From assembly GCA_025937815.1 (NCBI GenBank), contig JAICQP010000004.1:1-50095 (forward strand): DNA of 50,095 bases, written 5' to 3'. The translations under genes were made by a program, and so were the position numbers. Source of the stretch: Gemmatimonadota bacterium (GTDB taxonomy: Bacteria; Gemmatimonadota; Gemmatimonadetes; JACCXV01; JAHWKZ01). The number at the start of each line of letters is the position of its first letter. The first letter of the stretch is position 1. Positions 33,782 through 43,846 of this stretch are shown here, one piece after another. The notes beneath the pieces were generated by a model. It searched no databases. It was given only the letters and a program-made list of their open reading frames with translations, and was not told the origin of the DNA.

Positions 33782-34024
33782 ATGAAGGCCGGGATCCATC
33801 CTGAATACCAGGCCGCGCGCATCGTCTGCGCCTGCGGCAACATCATCGAGACCCGCTCCACGGTGCCGGAGATCCACGTCGAGATCTGCTCCAGCTGCCA
33901 TCCCTTCTTCACCGGGCGCCAGAAGCTGGTGGATACGGCCGGCCGGGTGGAGAAGTTCCGCGCCAAGTACGGCAAGCGCGCCGAGGAAGTGGAAAGCCCC
34001 GAGGAGAGCGCGGTCGAGGCGTAG
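33782..34024 (+). CDS. rpmE: 50S ribosomal protein L31 (zinc-binding form)
   Basis: 80 residues from ATG 33782 with AGGAG 7 nt upstream. The sequence [20 protein letters not shown] and the later [20 protein letters not shown] are diagnostic of L31. The four Cys (C-x-C and C-x-x-C) make it the zinc-binding C+ paralogue, which cells can swap for a Cys-free form under zinc limitation. It ends KYGKRAEE plus an acidic tail slightly longer than usual. A terminator-like hairpin follows at 34061. Confidence 0.97.
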   Translation: MKAGIHPEYQAARIVCACGNIIETRSTVPEIHVEICSSCHPFFTGRQKLVDTAGRVEKFRAKYGKRAEEVESPEESAVEA

Positions 34025-34060
34025 CGCACATCCGCGGCGGCAGCCGCGACGCACGTAATG

Positions 34061-34099
34061 GAGCAGGGAGCCTCGAGGCACCCTGCTCTTCTCGTTTCT
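34061..34099 (+). terminator. Terminator-like hairpin after rpmE
   Basis: GAGCAGGG (34061-34068) pairs with CCCTGCTC (34081-34088). Inside, GCC-TCGA-GGC extends the stem across one A-A mismatch. The following stretch TTCTCGTTTCT is only moderately T-rich, so termination may be partial and allow read-through into prfA. Confidence 0.6.
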
Positions 34100-34105
34100 G
34101 GACCC

Positions 34106-34140
34106 GCGAGGCCGCTCGGTGCCGCCTCGCCGAACCGAGC
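34106..34140 (+). promoter_or_regulatory. Possible H-type pseudoknot at the prfA translation start
   Basis: GCGAGGC (34106-34112) pairs with GCCTCGC (34124-34130). GCTCGGT (34114-34120), lying in that loop, pairs with ACCGAGC (34134-34140) just downstream. The two 7-bp stems are interleaved, giving either a compact pseudoknot or two alternative hairpins. The second stem ends 6 nt before the prfA ATG and borders its only AGG-type ribosome-binding site. Confidence 0.4.
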
Positions 34141-34146
34141 AGGCCC

Positions 34147-35214
34147 ATGGATCTGCAACCACGAGTCGAAGATCTCCGCGCCCGCTTCGCCGAAGTCGAG
34201 GCTGCGCTCGCCGATCCCGGAATCGCGCGCGACCTCGATAGCCTGCGCGAGCTGGGGCGCGAGCACAGCCAGCTGGCGCCCGTGGTCGCAGCCGCGGCGA
34301 AGTGGGAGACCGCGCGCCGTCATCTCGACGAGGACCGGGAGATGCTGCGGGAGTCGGCGGACCCGGACCTGCGCGAGCTGGCGCGGGCCGAAATCCCGGG
34401 CCTGGAAGCCGACGTCGAGCGGCTCGAAGAGGAGCTCAAACGGCTCCTCTTGCCGAGCGATCCGCTGGATCAAAAGGACGCGGTGCTGGAGATCCGCGCC
34501 GGAACGGGCGGCGAGGAGGCCGCGCTCTTCGCGGGGGACCTCTTCCGGATGTACTCCCGCTATGCCGAGCGCCGGAGCTGGTCGGTCGAGATCATCGACC
34601 TCTCGCCCTCCGACACCGGCGGGTTGCGGGAGGCGGTCGCCATCGTCCATGGGGATGGCGCGTTCGGCGCGTTGCGCCACGAGAGCGGAGTGCATCGGGT
34701 CCAGCGCGTGCCCGCCACCGAGTCGCAGGGCCGGATCCATACCTCGGCCGCAACGGTAGCGGTGCTGCCCGAAGCCGAGGAGGTCGACATCGAGATCGAG
34801 GACAGCGATCTGAAGATCGACGTCTTCCGCTCGTCGGGACCCGGCGGGCAGTCCGTCAACACGACCGACTCCGCGGTCCGCGTCACTCACCTGCCGACGG
34901 GCCTCGTCGTTCAGTGCCAGGACGAGAAGAGCCAGCACAAGAACAAGGCCAAGGCTCTCAAGGTCCTCCGCAGCCGTTTGCTCGACCGGAAGATCGCCGA
35001 GCAGGAGGCCAAGCGCGCCGAGAGCCGCCGCGCGCAGGTGGGTACGGGCGACCGCAGCGCGAAGATCCGCACCTACAACTTCCCGCAGGGCCGCGTGACC
35101 GATCATCGGGTGAACCTGACGCTGCACCGGCTGGACAGCGTGCTGGGCGGCGATCTCGACGAGCTGATCGAGGCGCTGGCGCTGGCCGAGCAGGCCGAGC
35201 GGATCGCCGGATGA
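34147..35214 (+). CDS. prfA: Peptide chain release factor 1
   Basis: 355 residues from ATG 34147. RF1-specific features are [20 protein letters not shown], containing the P-A-T anticodon-like motif for UAA/UAG, and the peptidyl-transferase motif GGQ at residues 233-235 in [12 protein letters not shown]. Also present are [20 protein letters not shown] and [20 protein letters not shown]. The factor releases finished proteins at UAA and UAG. Its GGQ glutamine is the known substrate of PrmC, encoded two genes downstream in the same operon. Confidence 0.98.
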   Translation: MDLQPRVEDLRARFAEVEAALADPGIARDLDSLRELGREHSQLAPVVAAAAKWETARRHLDEDREMLRESADPDLRELARAEIPGLEADVERLEEELKRLLLPSDPLDQKDAVLEIRAGTGGEEAALFAGDLFRMYSRYAERRSWSVEIIDLSPSDTGGLREAVAIVHGDGAFGALRHESGVHRVQRVPATESQGRIHTSAATVAVLPEAEEVDIEIEDSDLKIDVFRSSGPGGQSVNTTDSAVRVTHLPTGLVVQCQDEKSQHKNKAKALKVLRSRLLDRKIAEQEAKRAESRRAQVGTGDRSAKIRTYNFPQGRVTDHRVNLTLHRLDSVLGGDLDELIEALALAEQAERIAG

Positions 35215-36143
35215 AGAAGCCGGCTCCGCGCCCCGCGGCGCGCCGCCTCAAACGGAAGCCCGCCACGATCGGCTCCCTGCTCGACGAGGCCGAGCGGAGG
35301 CTCGAGGCGAAGGACGTCGAGTTCCCCGACGCCAGCGCGCTGTGGCTTCTGGCCGCCGTACTCGATTCCCTGGATGATCCCGACGCGCTGGCCGAGCGAC
35401 GCGAAGAGCCGGTCGGCGCCGCGGCCGAGAAACGCTTCCGCAAACTGCTCGCGCGGCGCGAAAAGCACGAGCCCTACCAGTACATCGTCGGCGTCACGGA
35501 TTTCCGCGACGAGCTGATGGAGATCGAGCACGGGGTGTTCGTCCCGCGGCTGCAGAGCGAGCGCATGTGCGACGAGATAGAGGAGTGGGCGGAGGGCCGG
35601 AAGCGTCCGCGTGGCGGTTGGCGGATCGCCGACCTCGGCGCGGGCAGCGGCGCCCTCGCGGTCTCGCTGGCGCTGGGACCGCTGGCGCCGCGTCGGGTAT
35701 GGGCGGTAGACGTGTCGCTCCCGGCGCTGAACCTCGTGCGCAGGAATGCCCGTCGCCACGGCGTCGAGGACCGGGTCGTGCCGCTGGCGGGGGACTGGCT
35801 CGAGTGGACGCCCCCGAAGCCGCTCTTCGACATCATCGTCGCCGTGCCGCCCTATCTGAACCCGGGTGACGAGATCTATCTCAGCGAGGAGAGCGTCCGC
35901 TGGGAGCCGATGGAGACGTTCTTCGGCGAGCCGAGCGGGGACGACCTCCTGCGCCAGCTGACCGACGCGGCCGCCCTGCGGCTCCGCCCCGGCGGGCTCT
36001 TCGCATGTCAGCTCGATTCCGAGCAGATCGAGATGATCGACGAGCACGTCAATGGGAACCCCGAACATCCGCTGACGATCGAATGGGTGCTGGCCGACGA
36101 GGACGACGACGAGGACGGTGTCCTCGCCGTGCGCACGGGTTGA
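35211..36143 (+). CDS. PrmC/HemK-like methyltransferase paralogue with altered NPPY motif
   Basis: 310 residues from ATG 35211, inside the prfA stop (ATGA). A basic N-terminal tail is followed by a PrmC-type helical domain ending [20 protein letters not shown], then the SAM-binding motif [17 protein letters not shown]. The catalytic motif that should read N-P-P-Y is VPPY (Val212-Tyr215, in [11 protein letters not shown]). In PrmC that Asn holds the glutamine amide to be methylated, so this protein should not modify glutamine in the usual way. A very acidic DEDDDEDG lies near the C terminus. Possible roles are a methyltransferase for another target or a catalytically inactive partner of the true PrmC next door. 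Confidence 0.85.
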   Translation: MKKPAPRPAARRLKRKPATIGSLLDEAERRLEAKDVEFPDASALWLLAAVLDSLDDPDALAERREEPVGAAAEKRFRKLLARREKHEPYQYIVGVTDFRDELMEIEHGVFVPRLQSERMCDEIEEWAEGRKRPRGGWRIADLGAGSGALAVSLALGPLAPRRVWAVDVSLPALNLVRRNARRHGVEDRVVPLAGDWLEWTPPKPLFDIIVAVPPYLNPGDEIYLSEESVRWEPMETFFGEPSGDDLLRQLTDAAALRLRPGGLFACQLDSEQIEMIDEHVNGNPEHPLTIEWVLADEDDDEDGVLAVRTG

Positions 36144-37063
36144 GGGCCGGCCGCGCTTTGCGGGGCGACTGGAGCGTCCTCTCGATCCTGCGCACGACGA
36201 CGAGCTTCCTCGAAGAGCGCGGGGTGAGCGAGCCGCGGCTCTCGGCGGAGCACCTCCTGGCCGACGTTCTCGACTGCCGCCGGCTCGATCTCTACCTTCG
36301 CTACGACCGCCCCCTGAGCCCCCCGGAGGTCGAATCCTACCGCTCCCGGGTGAGGCGCCGACTGGCGGGCGAGCCGGTCCAGTACATCACCGGCGTGGCG
36401 GGCTTCCGCGGGCTCGATCTCGCGGTGGACCGGCGGGTGCTCGTGCCGCGCCCCGAGACCGAGCGGCTGGTCGCCGAGGTGCTGGAGTGGGCGCGGGCGA
36501 AGGCCGCCCGCGGCGAGGCGCCCGCGGCCGGGTGGCGCATCCTGGATCTGGGGACCGGGTCGGGAGCGATCGCGTGCGCGCTCGCCGTCGAGCTGGAGGG
36601 GGTGGGGCTCGTCGTCGGAAGCGACAAGAGCCGTCCCGCCCTGGAGGTGGCGCGCGCGAACGCCGCGCGGATCGGCGCCCGGCGAGTCGCCTGGGTGGAA
36701 GCCGACGGCCTGTCGGCGTTCCGCGCCGGCGCGTTCCATGCCATCGTCTGCAACCCGCCCTACGTGGCGGAGACCGAGCGCTTCGCGCTCCCCGCCGAAG
36801 TTCGCGACTGGGAGCCCGCCGAGGCCCTCTTCGCCGGCCCTGAGGGTACCGAGGCGATCGCGCGCGTCGTCGAGGACGCACCCGCCCACCTCGCGACCGA
36901 CGGACTGCTGGCGATCGAGATCGGCGACCGGCAGGAGCCGGTCGTCCGCCGCATGGTGGAGGCGGTACCCGGCCTCGAGCTCCTCGACGGCTACCGCGAC
37001 CACGCCGGAAGAGCGCGCGGACTTCTCGCGATCGCATTCCAACGAGCCGCCGGGGAGGCGTGA
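36140..37063 (+). CDS. prmC: Peptide chain release factor N5-glutamine methyltransferase PrmC
   Basis: About 307 residues. No ATG or GTG fits near the N terminus. TTG 36140 (TTGA overlap) or TTG 36158 must serve. The N-terminal helical domain has LSAEHLLADVLDCRRLDLYL and GEPVQYITGVAGFRGLDLAV, then VLVPRPETERLVAEVLE. The SAM-binding motif is ILDLGTGSGAIACALA and the catalytic motif is CNPPYVAETE, intact. PrmC methylates the Gln of the GGQ motif in RF1 and RF2. Its placement after prfA is the classic arrangement. Low-efficiency TTG starts suggest modest expression. Confidence 0.94.
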   Translation: MRAGRALRGDWSVLSILRTTTSFLEERGVSEPRLSAEHLLADVLDCRRLDLYLRYDRPLSPPEVESYRSRVRRRLAGEPVQYITGVAGFRGLDLAVDRRVLVPRPETERLVAEVLEWARAKAARGEAPAAGWRILDLGTGSGAIACALAVELEGVGLVVGSDKSRPALEVARANAARIGARRVAWVEADGLSAFRAGAFHAIVCNPPYVAETERFALPAEVRDWEPAEALFAGPEGTEAIARVVEDAPAHLATDGLLAIEIGDRQEPVVRRMVEAVPGLELLDGYRDHAGRARGLLAIAFQRAAGEA

Positions 37064-38340
37064 TGGAGCAGCTGGTCGTGGCCGGAGGGCAGCCGATCCA
37101 CGGAGAGATGATCCCGGCGGGGAACAAGAACGAGGCGCTCCCGTGCCTCGCCGCCGCGCTCCTGACCGAGGAGCCGGTGCGGATAGAGAACGTGCCCGCG
37201 ATCGCGGACACGCGCACGATGGTCGAGCTGCTCGAGAACCTGGGATGCACGGTCGAGGCGGCCGACCACAGCGTGACCGTCGGCGCGGCCGGCGCCGAAT
37301 CTCCCGACCTCGACACCGCGCGCCGGATTCGTGGCTCGTTTCTCCTCGCCGGACCGCTGCTCGCGCGGCGGGGCACCGTCCATCTCCCCGCGCCGGGCGG
37401 CGACCGGATCGGCAGGCGGCGGGTCGACACCCACCTGCTCGCCTTCCGCGCGCTCGGCGCGCGCATCTCGCACGCCGAAGGGGAATACGTCCTGCAGGCC
37501 CCCGACGGCCTCACCGGGACGGACATCTTCCTGGACGAGGCGAGCGTGATGGGAACCGAGAACGCGATCATGGCCGCGGTTAGGGCACGAGGCCGGACCC
37601 GGATCGCGAACGCGGCGTCCGAGCCGCACGTGCAGGGCCTCTGCCACATGCTGGTCGGGATGGGCGCATTGATCCGGGGGATCGGCACCAACGTGCTCGA
37701 GGTCGAGGGCGTCGACGGGCTCGGCGCGTTCACCCACGCGATCGGCCCGGACCACATCGAGGTCGGCTCGTTCATCGGCCTCGCCGCGGTGACGGGCGGC
37801 GAGCTGACGATCCGCGGCGCGGGAGTCGAGCACCTGCCGATGATACGCATCGGCTTCGAGCGGCTCGGCGTTCGCATCGAGATCGACGGAGACGACGTCG
37901 TAGTCCCGGGCGGTCAGGATCTCGCGATCATGGACGACGCTGACGGCGCCGTGCCCAAGCTCGACGATGCGCCGTGGCCGGGATTCCCGGCCGACCTCAC
38001 ATCGATCATGGTGGTCGTCGCCTCGCAGGCGCGGGGGACGATCCTGATCCACGAGAAGATGTTCGAGAGCCGCTTGTTCTTCGTCGACCAGCTCCAGCGG
38101 ATGGGCGCGCGGATCATCCTCTGCGACCCGCACCGCGTGGTCGTGACCGGCCCGGCGGCTCTCGTCGGGGCCCAGATCTCGAGCCCCGACATCCGCGCGG
38201 GCATGGCGCTCCTCATCGCCGCGCTCGCCGCGCGCGGCCGCTCGGTGATCCAGAACGTCCATCAGATCGACCGCGGCTACGAGGACATCGACAGGCGCCT
38301 TACCGAGCTCGGCGCAGACGTCCGCCGCGAGCCGGAATGA
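37063..38340 (+). CDS. murA: UDP-N-acetylglucosamine 1-carboxyvinyltransferase MurA, Asp variant
   Basis: 425 residues from ATG 37063 with GGGGAGG 6 nt upstream; GTG 37060 is one codon earlier. It opens MEQLVVAGGQPIHGEMIPAG and has NKNEALPCLAAALL with the substrate Lys. Later blocks are IRGSFLLAGPLLARRG, PGGDRIGRRRVDTHL, TIRGAGVEHLPMIRIGFERL and the closing RGYEDIDRRLTELGA. The loop that in most MurA reads PGGCAIG reads PGGDRIG here, so Asp114 replaces the catalytic Cys115 of E. coli. MurA transfers enolpyruvate to UDP-GlcNAc, the first committed step of peptidoglycan synthesis. Asp at this position keeps activity but blocks alkylation by fosfomycin. Confidence 0.94.
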   Translation: MEQLVVAGGQPIHGEMIPAGNKNEALPCLAAALLTEEPVRIENVPAIADTRTMVELLENLGCTVEAADHSVTVGAAGAESPDLDTARRIRGSFLLAGPLLARRGTVHLPAPGGDRIGRRRVDTHLLAFRALGARISHAEGEYVLQAPDGLTGTDIFLDEASVMGTENAIMAAVRARGRTRIANAASEPHVQGLCHMLVGMGALIRGIGTNVLEVEGVDGLGAFTHAIGPDHIEVGSFIGLAAVTGGELTIRGAGVEHLPMIRIGFERLGVRIEIDGDDVVVPGGQDLAIMDDADGAVPKLDDAPWPGFPADLTSIMVVVASQARGTILIHEKMFESRLFFVDQLQRMGARIILCDPHRVVVTGPAALVGAQISSPDIRAGMALLIAALAARGRSVIQNVHQIDRGYEDIDRRLTELGADVRREPE

Positions 38341-39194
38341 GCGCGCCGGGGCCGTCCCCGGGGACGCTCTGGCTCGTCGGCACGCCGATCGGAAACCGCG
38401 GCGACCTTGCGCCCCGCGCCCGCGAGGTGCTGGGGCGGGTCGGTCTCGTGGCGTGCGAGGACACGCGTACGTGCCGGACGCTGTTCTCGTGGATGGATGT
38501 CCCGTGCCCCGAGCTCGTCGCCTACCACGACCACAACGCGGCGGCCGCGGCCCCCGGACTGGTCGCCAGAATCCTGGCCGGCGAGGACCTGGCGCTCGTG
38601 ACCGAGGCCGGGATGCCCGCGATCCAGGACCCGGGCTACCGGCTGGTCGTGGCCGCGCGGGAGGCGGGGATCCCCGTGGTTCCGGTCCCCGGGCCGAGCG
38701 CGCTCATCCTCGCGCTGGCCGCGAGCGGTCTGCCGACGGATCGCTTCGCGTTCCTGGGCTTCGCGCCGCGGCGCGGGCGCGAAGCGTGGTGGGCCGGCGC
38801 CCTCGCGCGGCAGGAGACGGTGGTCGTGTACGAGGCGCCGACACGGGTCGCCGACACGCTGGCGGCGATCGCCGACGCCGTGCCCGACCGCCCCGTGTGC
38901 CTGGCGCGGGAGATCACGAAGGTGCACGAGGAGTTCGTGACCGGGACGGCGCTCGAGCTGGCCGAGCAACTCGCGGCCCGCGAAGATCGTTTGCGAGGAG
39001 AGTGCGTGATCGTCGTCGCGGGGGCCGAGGAGCAGGCGGCGCCGGCGCGGCCCTGGCGCGAGGCGCTCCGCGAGCTACGCCGCGGTCGGACCGGAGCCAC
39101 GCTCTCGGTCCGCGGGCTCGTAGACGTCCTCGCCGCGGTCTACCCCGGCGAACGGAACGCGATCTATCGGGCCGTCCAGGAGGGGGACGAATGA
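38337..39194 (+). CDS. rsmI: 16S rRNA (cytidine(1402)-2'-O)-methyltransferase RsmI
   Basis: 285 residues from ATG 38337 (ATGA overlap). Signature blocks are GTLWLVGTPIGNRGDLAPRA, VACEDTRTCRTLFSW, LVTEAGMPAIQDPGYRLVVA, VVPVPGPSALILALAASGLP and ETVVVYEAPTRVADTL, all typical of the TP-methylase fold of RsmI. CLAREITKVHEEFVTGTALE follows. With RsmH it makes m4Cm1402 in the ribosomal P site. The C-terminal ~60 residues form the usual helical extension. The gene ends inside the start of the DUF4159 gene. Confidence 0.95.
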   Translation: MSAPGPSPGTLWLVGTPIGNRGDLAPRAREVLGRVGLVACEDTRTCRTLFSWMDVPCPELVAYHDHNAAAAAPGLVARILAGEDLALVTEAGMPAIQDPGYRLVVAAREAGIPVVPVPGPSALILALAASGLPTDRFAFLGFAPRRGREAWWAGALARQETVVVYEAPTRVADTLAAIADAVPDRPVCLAREITKVHEEFVTGTALELAEQLAAREDRLRGECVIVVAGAEEQAAPARPWREALRELRRGRTGATLSVRGLVDVLAAVYPGERNAIYRAVQEGDE

Positions 39195-39907
39195 GCGCAT
39201 CGCGCGAGGCAAGGTCGAGGCGAGCGCCATACGCCATCGCCATGCTCGCGCTTCTCGCGCTCGCGCTCCCGGCGGCGGCGCAGGGGCTGGGCGGCCGGGC
39301 GGGGGCGGCCCCCGAGACGCCGCTCACAATCGCGCGGCTCCGCTACGCGCCCGGCGATTGGTACGGAAATCCGACTTCGCTTCCCAACCTGCTCGCGTTC
39401 ATTCGCGACGAGCTCGCGCTTCCGACCGCCGACCACGAGGCCGTGGTGTCGGCGACCGATGTCGAGCTCGCCCGCTACCCGCTGCTCTACCTGACCGGCC
39501 ACGGCGAGATCCGGCTGACCGATGCGGAGGTGTCCGCCCTGCGCGCCTACCTGACGAACGGCGGATTCCTCCATGCCGACGACAACTTCGGCATCGACGC
39601 CACTCTCAGGCGCGAGATCGCTCGCCTGTTCCCCGACGAGCCCCTCGTGGAGCTGCCGGCCGACCATCCCATCTACCAGGCCGCCTTTCCGATGGCATCG
39701 GGCTTGCCCAAGATCCATGAGCACGCGGGGGGGCCTCCGCGCGGCTACGGGGTATACCATGACGGGCGCCTGGTGCTGTTCTACTCGTTCAACACGGATC
39801 TCGGCGACGGCTGGGAGGACGCCGGGGTGCACGGCGATCCGCCGGACGTGCGGAGGGCGGCCCTGGAGATGGGGGCCAATGTGTTCCTGTATGCCCTCAC
39901 GCACTGA
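39191..39907 (+). CDS. Secreted DUF4159-domain protein
   Basis: 238 residues from ATG 39191 (ATGA overlap). A signal peptide (YAIAMLALLALALPAAAQ) precedes the domain. Diagnostic DUF4159 text: IARLRYAPGDWYGNPTSLPN, then LLYLTGHGEIRLTDAEVSAL, NGGFLHADDNFGID, VELPADHPIYQAAF, LPKIHEHAGGPPRGYGVY and FYSFNTDLGDGWED. The fold resembles a class I glutamine amidotransferase-like domain without an obvious Cys nucleophile. DUF4159 proteins are commonly encoded near MoxR/DUF58/BatA-type envelope clusters; their function is unknown. A weak CTCGG/CCGAG hairpin with four T residues follows at 39927-39954. Confidence 0.9.
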   Translation: MSASREARSRRAPYAIAMLALLALALPAAAQGLGGRAGAAPETPLTIARLRYAPGDWYGNPTSLPNLLAFIRDELALPTADHEAVVSATDVELARYPLLYLTGHGEIRLTDAEVSALRAYLTNGGFLHADDNFGIDATLRREIARLFPDEPLVELPADHPIYQAAFPMASGLPKIHEHAGGPPRGYGVYHDGRLVLFYSFNTDLGDGWEDAGVHGDPPDVRRAALEMGANVFLYALTH

Positions 39908-39972
39908 CGGGGCACTGCAGGGACGCCTCGGATTCCCGAGCACCGTCAGTTTTCCGCGACCCTTCGAGTGTT

Positions 39973-40004
39973 TTGACAGGAAAAATGACGTAAGGTAGCT
40001 TACG
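39973..40004 (+). promoter_or_regulatory. Strong -35 promoter with palindromic operator, before the histidine kinase
   Basis: A perfect TTGACA (39973-39978) lies 17 bp from TAGCTT (39996-40001). The inverted repeat CGTAAG-GTAG-CTTACG (39989-40004) covers the whole -10 element, so a dimeric regulator bound there would block RNA polymerase. Expected transcription start is near 40008, giving a 13-nt leader. It is the best-matching -35 box I found in the window. Confidence 0.6.
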
Positions 40005-40020
40005 ACAGGGACATGCATTC

Positions 40021-41514
40021 ATGACAGACCGCCGCAACCGCATCCGCACCAAGCTCATCGTCACGTTCATCCTGCTCGTCACCGTGCTGGTGGTGGCGAG
40101 CGCGATGGTGTGGTACCGGGTGGCGACCGCCCACGTCCGGCGCGAAACGGAGAACCGACTGCTGGCCGTGGCCGAGGCGGGGGCTCTGCTGGTCGACCCC
40201 CTGACCACCACCGCGCTCGTCAATCGCGCAGGGCAGCGGACCCAGCAGCTGGCCGAGGAGAACCTGCTCGCCATGAAGCGGCTGGGGGTCCGCGAGGCGT
40301 ACATGTTCGACAGCGATCGACGCATCCTGGCCACGACCGACACGGTGCGGATGGACGTGGGCGCGGTGGCTCCCGGCCTCGCGAACTACGCCAGCGAAAT
40401 AGAGCGCGTGTTCCAGGGCGAGGCGATCGTCACCGAGCCGTTCAGCGACGACGAAGGAAACGTGTACCAGTCGGCGATGGTGCCGCTCGTCGGCTACGTC
40501 GACGAGACCCAGACCCAGGAGGCGATCGTGGCGATCCTCGGCGTCGACCTGTCGCTCGGCTTCCTCCAGGTATTCCACGACTTCCGCCGGACGACCATCC
40601 TGCTGACGCTGATCGCGATCGCGCTCACGGTCGTGGTGGGATTCGTGTTCGCGCGCACGCTCTCGGGGCCGATAGGGAAGCTGGTCTCCTCGGCCGAGCG
40701 GATGGAACGCGGCGACCTGGGGGAGCCGGTGGACGTCGACTCGCGCGACGAGATCGGCTACCTGGGGCACGCGCTCGAGAACATGCGCCGCGGGATCGTG
40801 CGCCGCGACCGCCACCTGCGGACGATGCTGGCCGGCGTCGCCCACGAGATCCGCAACCCGCTCGGTGGAATCGAGATCTTCGCCGGGCTCCTGCGGGACG
40901 AGATGGAGGAGGAGGACGCGCGGCGGTCGCACCTCGAGAAGATCATCCGTGAGGTGCAGCATCTGAAGACGATCATCAACGAGTTTCTGATCTACGCGCG
41001 CCCGCGGCAGGCGCTCGTCGAGCCCTTCGCGCTTCGCGAGGTGATCGACGACGTACTGTTCCTGCTCTCCGGAGATGCCGACGAGCGCGGCGTGGAGATC
41101 GACGTGGAGATGGCGGAGCGCGACCTGGCGGTCTACGCCGACGTGGAGCAGGTGAAGCGCGCACTCCTCAACCTGGTGAAGAACGCGGTCCAGGCTTCGC
41201 CACCCGGTGGCCGTGTCGAGGTCCGCGCCCACGAGGCCCAGGGCAAAGCGCGGATCCTCGTCAAGGACTTCGGTCCCGGGATCCATCCCGACCACCTTAA
41301 GCAGATCTTCGATCCCTTCTTCACCACGAAGGGCAGCGGCGCTGGTCTGGGGCTGTCCATCGTGCGCTCGATCATCGAGGAGAACGACGGAGAGATCTGG
41401 GTGGAGAGCGTCCCGGGAGAGAAGACGATCTTCTTCGTCGTGCTGCCGTCGGTCGGCTCCGGGGCGGGCGCCTACCGCCCGGACGCAACCGTGGCCGCGG
41501 GGACGGGGGCATGA
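40021..41514 (+). CDS. Membrane sensor histidine kinase (HAMP, HisKA)
   Basis: 497 residues. Two membrane helices (residues ~10-32 and ~195-215) enclose a periplasmic sensor domain of about 160 residues with YMFDSDRRILATTDTVRMD and YQSAMVPLVGYVDETQTQEA, a Cache-like pattern. A HAMP linker leads to the phosphoacceptor His275 in GVAHEIRNPLGGIEIF. The ATPase has NLVKNAVQA (N box), VKDFGPGI (G1), IFDPFFTTK (F) and GAGLGLSIV (G2). This NtrB-like kinase should phosphorylate the NtrC-type regulator encoded directly downstream. The signal sensed is unknown. Confidence 0.95.
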   Translation: MTDRRNRIRTKLIVTFILLVTVLVVASAMVWYRVATAHVRRETENRLLAVAEAGALLVDPLTTTALVNRAGQRTQQLAEENLLAMKRLGVREAYMFDSDRRILATTDTVRMDVGAVAPGLANYASEIERVFQGEAIVTEPFSDDEGNVYQSAMVPLVGYVDETQTQEAIVAILGVDLSLGFLQVFHDFRRTTILLTLIAIALTVVVGFVFARTLSGPIGKLVSSAERMERGDLGEPVDVDSRDEIGYLGHALENMRRGIVRRDRHLRTMLAGVAHEIRNPLGGIEIFAGLLRDEMEEEDARRSHLEKIIREVQHLKTIINEFLIYARPRQALVEPFALREVIDDVLFLLSGDADERGVEIDVEMAERDLAVYADVEQVKRALLNLVKNAVQASPPGGRVEVRAHEAQGKARILVKDFGPGIHPDHLKQIFDPFFTTKGSGAGLGLSIVRSIIEENDGEIWVESVPGEKTIFFVVLPSVGSGAGAYRPDATVAAGTGA

Positions 41515-41528
41515 AGGAGGGGGATCCG

Positions 41529-42918
<1,390 letters not shown>

Positions 42919-42935
<17 letters not shown>

Positions 42936-43821
42936 CCTCCTGCTCCTCGCCCTGCTCGCCGGCCTGCTGTCGCGCGCAGTCGAGTCCCCCGCCCAGCAGC
43001 CACAGCCGGGCCCGGGCATCGTAGAGCTGCGCCGGCTGATTACCCAGCGGGAACCCGAGATCGCGCGTCTCGAGGCGCGCCAGCGCGCGCTGGAGGCGCG
43101 CGGGGACTCCCTCTCCCAGGTCAAGCGGCGCACCGCCGCGGGCAGCGCCCAGTTCGAGACCGTCTCCAATCAGATCCGCGAGACGAGCGAGCAGCTCGTC
43201 GGCGTGGCGCGCACGCTGCGCACGCTCTACGAGCAGATGCGCGACCTGAAGACGAAGCTCTACCTCGCCTATAACGACGCCGTGGCCGAGACCACTCAGC
43301 GGCTCGAACGATTGCCCATGACCGCCGAGAACACCCCGGAGCTGGGCCGGCTCACCGAGCAGCTGCGGGTCTACGTGGAGGCCCGCGCCGCTATCCAGGC
43401 CGAGCTCGAAGAGGCCGCCGACGATCTCTTCCTGCCCGACCTGGTGGTGGACCCCTCCGACGGACCGTCGCAGCTGCGCGTGAAAGAAGCGATCGCCCGC
43501 GACGCTGTCGACAACATCGACCAGCGCATCACGGTCATCGGCGAGCAGATCGCGAACCTCAACCGTAAGGCTCGCGACCGAGAGGAGCTCGAGAGGCTCA
43601 AGGACGACATCGCGCTGTGGGGCGATCAGCGGGGTATCCCCGACGAATTCGAAGCAATGCTGAACGCGCAGAACGGCGGCGGCGTGTCGGGAGTGTTCGA
43701 GGATCCGCGAGATACGATCCGGGCGCTGCAGCTGCAGCTGTTGGAATTGACCGACCGGCGCCAGGAGTACGCCGCGAAAGCCGCGGTGTTCGCCCAGAGA
43801 CTGCAGGAGTTTTATGATTAA
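42919..43821 (+). CDS. Secreted coiled-coil protein of unknown function
   Basis: 300 residues from GTG 42919, which lies inside the regulator gene (17-nt overlap). The signal peptide RRRSLLLLALLAGLLSRAVE is cut near SPAQQ. Long coiled-coil stretches follow: ELRRLITQREPEIARLEARQ, TVSNQIRETSEQLVGVARTL and TEQLRVYVEARAAIQAELEE, with a helical C-terminal half and a final coil LQLQLLELTDRRQEYAAKAA. The heptad pattern suggests a periplasmic rod or spacer. Tight overlap with the regulator and with the following outer-membrane protein suggests the three act in one pathway. No family recognised. Confidence 0.75.
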
Positions 43822-43846
43822 CATCATGCGTGGGAGGAACGAACCG

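Noticed and set aside
35211-36143. First PrmC-like gene as a pseudogene
   Set aside because: The frame is intact over 310 codons, the SAM motif is conserved and it is translationally coupled on both sides, so it is more likely a diverged functional paralogue.
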